Source: Kondoa malvinella (lineage: Eukaryota > Basidiomycota > Agaricostilbomycetes > Agaricostilbales > Kondoaceae). From it: 64,000 bases of DNA. This document shows, one piece after another, positions 59,181 through 64,000 of the stretch. The translations under genes were made by a program, and so were the position numbers. Location: assembly GCA_039545315.1 (NCBI GenBank), contig BCIM01000014.1:62001-126000 (forward strand), in the 5' to 3' direction. Each line of letters begins with the position of its first letter. Position 1 is the stretch's first letter. Below the pieces are notes generated by a model. The model was given only the letters and a program-made list of their open reading frames with translations, made no database searches and had not been told where the DNA came from.

Positions 59181-60405
59181 ATGACATCCATCGCACTGAA
59201 CCCTTTTCTGACCGGCCCAGCACTGGCGCTCTTTACCATGTACGGCGATCAAGCTATAGAAGCTCTCCGACGTTATCCTGTTTTGGCCAACTTGCCGACA
59301 GCAAAGATTCTCAAATGGCTGCTAGCGCTAGGTCTTATCCGCTCAGCAAATCGCTGGATGAACAGGCTTGCTAGTGAGTCTGGTCAAGTTGGCTTCGAAT
59401 GTGCCTGACTTGCATGTAGTGAACAATTGGGTCGCGAAAGCAGATACTGCTAGATGGAATTGGCCAAAAGAGATTGCAGTAGTCACAGGAGGAGCCAATG
59501 GAATCGGTCTCTGTGAGTCTGCATTCAGTAGCAAAATCTCGCTCATCTCTTCGCGTCTGCCTCAGTGGTAGTCAAGGGCTTGATTGCGAGAGGCGTGAAG
59601 GTCGCAGTCCTCGATGTTGCACCTATGGATCCTTCGGTCCAGTCAGGTGAGCTGATAGAGCATCTTACTCATGTCCCACAGAGCTGATTGACCTTGACAG
59701 ACCTCGTCTTTTACCAAAAATGCGATATTTCCAATCCCGAGGCTCTTCGCGAGGCAGCCGAAGCAATCCGCTCTCGCTTTGGCGATGCTACCATTCTTGT
59801 CAACAATGCAGGTATTGGTCACGCACAAGCTATCCTGGATATATCTCCAGACAAGCTCAAACGCATCTTTGGCATCAACATCCTTTCTCACTTCTATGCC
59901 GTCAAGGAGTTTGTTCCGGCTATGGTCAAAGAAAATAAGGGACACGTGGTTGGAATCGCTTCTATGGCCAGTTTCTTTACATTCTGCCCAACTACGGATT
60001 ACGCTTGCACGAAATCTAGTGTCTTGGCTTTCCACGAGGGTAAGAAGCCTTCGTTGCTCCTTCGTGCCTTCTCTGACTATTGACGGTAAAGGTCTCGCTC
60101 AAGAGCTGAAACATCGGTATCAAGCACCGAACGTGCACTCAACCGTGGTCCATCCCACATGGACGAGAACAGCAATCGTCGGAACCAAATTCGACGAAAA
60201 GCGCATGGGCAAGCTGCTCGACGCCGACTATGTTGGCGACGCAATCCTCAAGCAGATTTTCAGCGCTCGTGGTGCTCAGCTAATCCTCGCGCCAGGCGCC
60301 CAATGGGTCAGCATGATCAGAGCTTTCCCTAACTGGATCCAAGAGGGTATGAGAGACGGCATGGGCAAATTGAGCAGGGAAGTAACGACGGCCATGAACC
60401 AGTAG
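59181..60405 (+). CDS. Short-chain dehydrogenase/reductase
   Basis: A classical SDR, probably NAD(P)-dependent and membrane-associated. The N-terminus has a hydrophobic stretch (GPALALFTMYGDQ, LLALGLI). The nucleotide-binding motif is VVTGGANGIGL, with acidic KVAVLDVAP after strand 2. NNAGIGHAQ, the catalytic Ser in IASMASFF and the YxxxK motif in DYACTKSS are all present. The C-terminal half has HPTWTRTAI and FPNWIQEGMR. It resembles fungal lipid-droplet/retinol-dehydrogenase-like SDRs (SDR16C), but the substrate is not known. Introns lie after NRLA, after GIGL, after VQS and after FHE. The start at 59181 is the first Met before the conserved part, though the frame extends upstream. Confidence 0.85.
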
Positions 60406-60614
60406 AACAGTAGAAGTAGATCTTGTATGTACTTGCATATATATGAATAACCCCTCTATATACATATAGGTTGCTCTGTCCCGACCTCATGCATATAGGG
60501 GAATGCTACTGTAGAACATTTAAATAGCATTGCACTCGTTTTCACCTTGTCTCATCCATCAGCTTGGACTCAAAGCACCAACGATACCCTGAGACTTGCG
60601 GATGATGCCCAGCG

Positions 60615-63600
60615 ATGAATGATACCCAGCATAAACATAGCAAGAGCCTGCAGGCGGGCCAGGATAATCAAAAGTCTAGTCGTCATTGGGCGAATCTTCG
60701 ACTGGCCAGCCAGGCGACTTCTGCCTTTCAAGATGCTAAGAAGGCCAGGCCAGCTGCTGCAGATCTGCAAGAAACATTCCGCGCAGAGCTGCTTGTCATG
60801 TTGGATCCGCTGAGGGAGTCTGCGTCGGATCCCTTTAACTCTCCTGCTTCCACTAGGCATGCCAATGGTCGCCTGACGTCTCTCGGCAATCTTCTACAGA
60901 ATTATAGACAGCTGGATGTCCTGGTAGAGCAGCGTTCATTACTGAATGAGCTGGCCAAACCATTTGCGCGCGACATCACTGCAGTGCAATTTGACCAGCT
61001 TCTGGCTTTGCATCTCTTCAAACTCGTCACTGGATATACTCCGCTTACTGCTACTGAGCTGTTGTCTCGTTGGTCGTGGCTGCTCAACTGCGCAGGCAAT
61101 GTCCACCCAGCTGTCCAAGTAGAATTACAATCTTTCACGGCCAAATACATAGTCGCGGAGCAGGCTCAATTGGTAACGCACTCCAGCTCAGCCTTTCATC
61201 TACTTCATCCACTTCTTCTCGAATGTCAGACCTACGAGTCACGCTTCTCTGCCTCTACTCCCGGCCTCTACAGACAACTTCTGCAACAACTACTTCAAGG
61301 CCGACTTATAGCAGCGGAGAAAGAGACAATTCCGGCTCTACATGTCTCTAGTCTCGCCCGCATTATGCAAGCGTCGTCTCCAGCACTTCGATATCTAGCT
61401 GTCACGCTTCTGGAGGACGCTTGGATCTCGCTTCCGGCACTCATATTTCAGAGCGACAAGGAACGGCTACTAGTCGAGCTTTGTTTTGCTGCCAGCGCTT
61501 TGTTGCAAGACTTCGCATCAGATCACCAGGACTCGGCGTTGATTCTGGTCAATACGACAGACAACGAAACGCTTCGCTGCTTTCTGGTCAATTTGTTGCT
61601 TCGAGAATGGTCACCACGATGTCTGCCAAAGATTTTGCTTGCGGAATCGGTGCAAGCTCTGCTACTACTCGCACTCAAATTGCGGCCAACGAACAAGGAA
61701 AGCGTCGATGGCTATATGCGATCCTGCGTCACAGTTTTTGATAACGGCAAAGACGCTTTATTGGGTCTCAGCGAACAGAACGCTCTTGATACTCAATCGT
61801 GGGAGGAAATCACAAATCTGCTTGAAGTTTTTCCTCCGCATCTGGTCACTTTGGTCGCTCGCAAAGCCATACCTGCGCTATTGAGTGTGAGCTCTTCAGC
61901 CAACTACGTGACCCTGAAAGCTGAATGCTTGCAGAGAGACTTGAATGGCCCAGAGCCTCTATTTCAGGATCGCCCATTGGCTCAAAGAACACTGTTCACA
62001 TTAGCAGATCTTGCTCCTACCGCATTCCACAAAGTTCTATTTCGCCTGACGGCCTGCAAGAAAATGACGGACGACGATCTGCTACCCGCTCTGCGCCAGC
62101 TACATTCGCTCACCAGCTTCTTCGGTCCTGTCGACTTCTTCTTCCGCTCTCCTGATTTGGCCGAAATGAGTCTGGTCCTACTTTTTGTCAAAGGCTCGGA
62201 CGAGATTGCGCCCGACTCGAATGGTCAACAACGGCGGGGGAGGGNGCTTGGAAAGGAAATTCTGTTGCTTGCAATGATCGAGGCAATCCGGGCTCGTCCT
62301 GTTCAGGCAGATCACAGTGAGATCACCATGTTCTTGTCAGCAATGGCACCGAGTCTGTTTGCCTTGTTGAAAGCCAAGGTATTTTACAACCCCGTTTGCT
62401 GTATTAATGTCAACGTTATTCTTAGGAAGAAGAAGCCTGGTATCCATTGTCTTTCCGCTCGCTGCTAGTCGTCTTCCTGGAGGAACTGTCTTTCTCGGCC
62501 AACGTGACAAGGCGGCCCGCATACCTCGGACATGTATTCAAATGGCTGCGACAAGACAAAGCAGACTCGCCTAATTTCATTGCCATCCAAGCCGAGCTGA
62601 AACAAATCTACTGGTCCGCCGATCAGAAATTGGCACCAGTAGGTTCGCGTCCGTATGTGCTAGAGCCGTTCTTCATGCTTTTGCCAGGTCATCTCGACAT
62701 ACCCTGAAAGCATGTTTCGTTTACTTACCTCGCTGTTCTGTTTCTTGCGAGACGAAGAGTGGGCGTTCCTTCTAGACCATCTTTGGCGGAATGGAATGCA
62801 AGATCAGCTGTACAGTCAATCACCCTAATCGAGAGCCTTTGCTGACATCGTGTTCCAGCTTTCTCTTCTGCCAAGCTTGTGAGCGACACGAGGAAAAAGC
62901 ACTAGAGATGTTCCGTTCCGATCTTTCGAAGTATGTCTCGAGTTTTTGATTGAGCAAAGCTTACGCGTACTCAAAGTCCATCTACCCAAACACGCCTTGA
63001 TACCATCAAGGGACTGGCGCAAATCCTCGGTGCAAGATTTGACTTGCTACCTGCGCGCACAGTCATTGGTACGCGCAAGCTATACAAGGCCCCAAAGTTT
63101 GCGAATGCGACCATACCCACAGTCAGTCATCCTGGTACCTATACCTCGAAAAAAGTGTTCTGATAGGTTGGACCAGACTATTGGCTCTACCAATCCCAAG
63201 CCAATCACTAGGGTCATCACAGCTGGCGCTCTTTCGCTCGATATCAAGGCTGGCCTTGAAGCTATCGGCTGGGATAAGGAGAAGAGCAACACGTCCGCTT
63301 CCGAGCGTCAACAGATACCCTTTTCAGCGTTGCCCAGTCTGGACATACCTCATATATCTGGCGCATCGCACATTGTCAATTGGTCATCTCCTGGGCGTTT
63401 GGCCAGACAAGGAAGTAGTGCTTCTATGCAAGACCGGAAATCTATTCTTGTCAACGTTGTCCTAGAGGCAATCTTTGCAGCAGCCTCCTTATCTCTATGT
63501 GCTGCGCCGGAGATCGCAGCTTCCTCTTCAGAGCTGATCAGTCGTCTTCGTGCGTGGCTAGATATTCTCTTGGCCTTTGAGTCTCAATCAACACTTCTTT

Positions 63601-64000
63601 AGTCAAGGCTGAACCTAGCCGGGTTGTTCGCTATATGAACCAGCAATTCGCCTCGGCAGACAAAGAGAAGCGCGAGAAGGCATTGCTACTCTGCCACCGC
63701 CTGTTCAAGACAGATCAGTCTGCCCCGCCTGTCATCGTATACGACCTGTTCAATATGATTGCTGGTGTTTGCAAAACAACCATTCGCGACCAGTCTGCCG
63801 AAGTTGCTTCAACCAGACTTTCTGAGCTGGTTCCATTGGTGGCTCGTCTTGCAGGATTGCTTGCCGACGTCAGCGTTCGCGATGTGCGAAAGAACAAGGT
63901 CGAATCACTCCTGTTCGATCGTGGTCTGCAGCACAAGACGATAGACCGTTCCTGTGATAGTCTGGACCTAGAGGCTGTAGCGGTACGCGTCGCTCAAAAT
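60615..64000 (+). CDS. Large unrecognised helical protein, 5' part (runs off the edge)
   Basis: Exon 1 is long (60615 to about 62380) and encodes ~590 residues of Leu/Ala-rich helices (FDQLLALHLFKLVTGY, LLHPLLLECQTY, ETLRCFLVNLLLREW, HLVTLVARKAIPALLSV). Intron splicing then leads to EEEAWYPLSFRSLLVVFLEEL, YPESMFRLLTSLFCFLRDEEWAFLLDHLW and RVVRYMNQQFASADKEKREK. The whole looks like a HEAT-type alpha-solenoid. I cannot assign a family. Position 62245 is an N, so one residue is undetermined and the frame there rests on a single assumed base. Later exon borders (62700-63600) are only approximate. Confidence 0.6.

Overview
The window looks like nuclear DNA of a basidiomycete fungus. Almost every gene is cut by many short introns of about 45-65 nt with GT-AG ends and CTRAY-type branch points. 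Genes sit on both strands with little space between them. The recognisable products (Sin1, Spo7, eL8, histone H3, Lcb2, Pgi1, Wee1, Mtm1, Dlt1, LSm5) are typical fungal housekeeping proteins. The placement in Basidiomycota, perhaps Pucciniomycotina, is an inference from intron density and general protein character. It was not tested with a phylogeny.

Layout: 1-5.2 kb holds the 3' end of a TORC2 subunit SIN1/AVO1 gene, a SPO7-like gene, a SET-MYND methyltransferase and a 2OG-Fe(II) oxygenase with an in-frame stop. At 5.2-12.8 kb a decayed 3' fragment of the ribosomal protein eL8 gene faces its intact parent in inverted orientation; between them lie a Baeyer-Villiger-type flavin monooxygenase, DPB2 and EGD1. 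At 13-31 kb come UTP4, histone H3 (with a 3-nt micro-exon), RIB4, a disordered protein, ALT1, LCB2, PGI1 and a DUF1996 secreted protein. At 31-46 kb come an ASH1-like SET methyltransferase, MTM1, a degenerate kinase-like gene, WEE1, DLT1, an intronless PPR protein and a membrane-anchored histidine phosphatase. At 47-51 kb are an F-box/LRR-like gene and a class II glutamine amidotransferase. At 57.7-64 kb are a conserved hypothetical protein, an SDR and the first part of a large unrecognised protein.

The most unusual region is 51.1-57.7 kb. A gene related to DUF3435 tyrosine recombinases, with C-terminal zinc-finger-like motifs, lies inside the LSM5 gene. The intact 5' exons of LSM5 are to its right (57323-57651). 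A canonical but orphaned LSM5 3' end is to its left (51139-51384). A second, divergent 3' end that completes the LSM5 reading frame sits just inside the right boundary. An exact 17-bp direct repeat, taken from the LSM5 exon that encodes DYVNM, marks both boundaries (51368-51384 and 57346-57362). The simplest reading is a roughly 6-kb site-specific integrative element. It enters LSM5 at the codons of the Sm1 RNA-binding motif and repairs the gene with its own spare 3' end. The recombinase gene itself carries an 8-bp tandem duplication that shifts the frame just before the catalytic His and Tyr, so this copy appears to be immobilised.

Intron boundaries were worked out by eye. Exact exon sums were checked for histone H3 (136 aa) and LSM5 (86 aa); elsewhere some introns are approximate.
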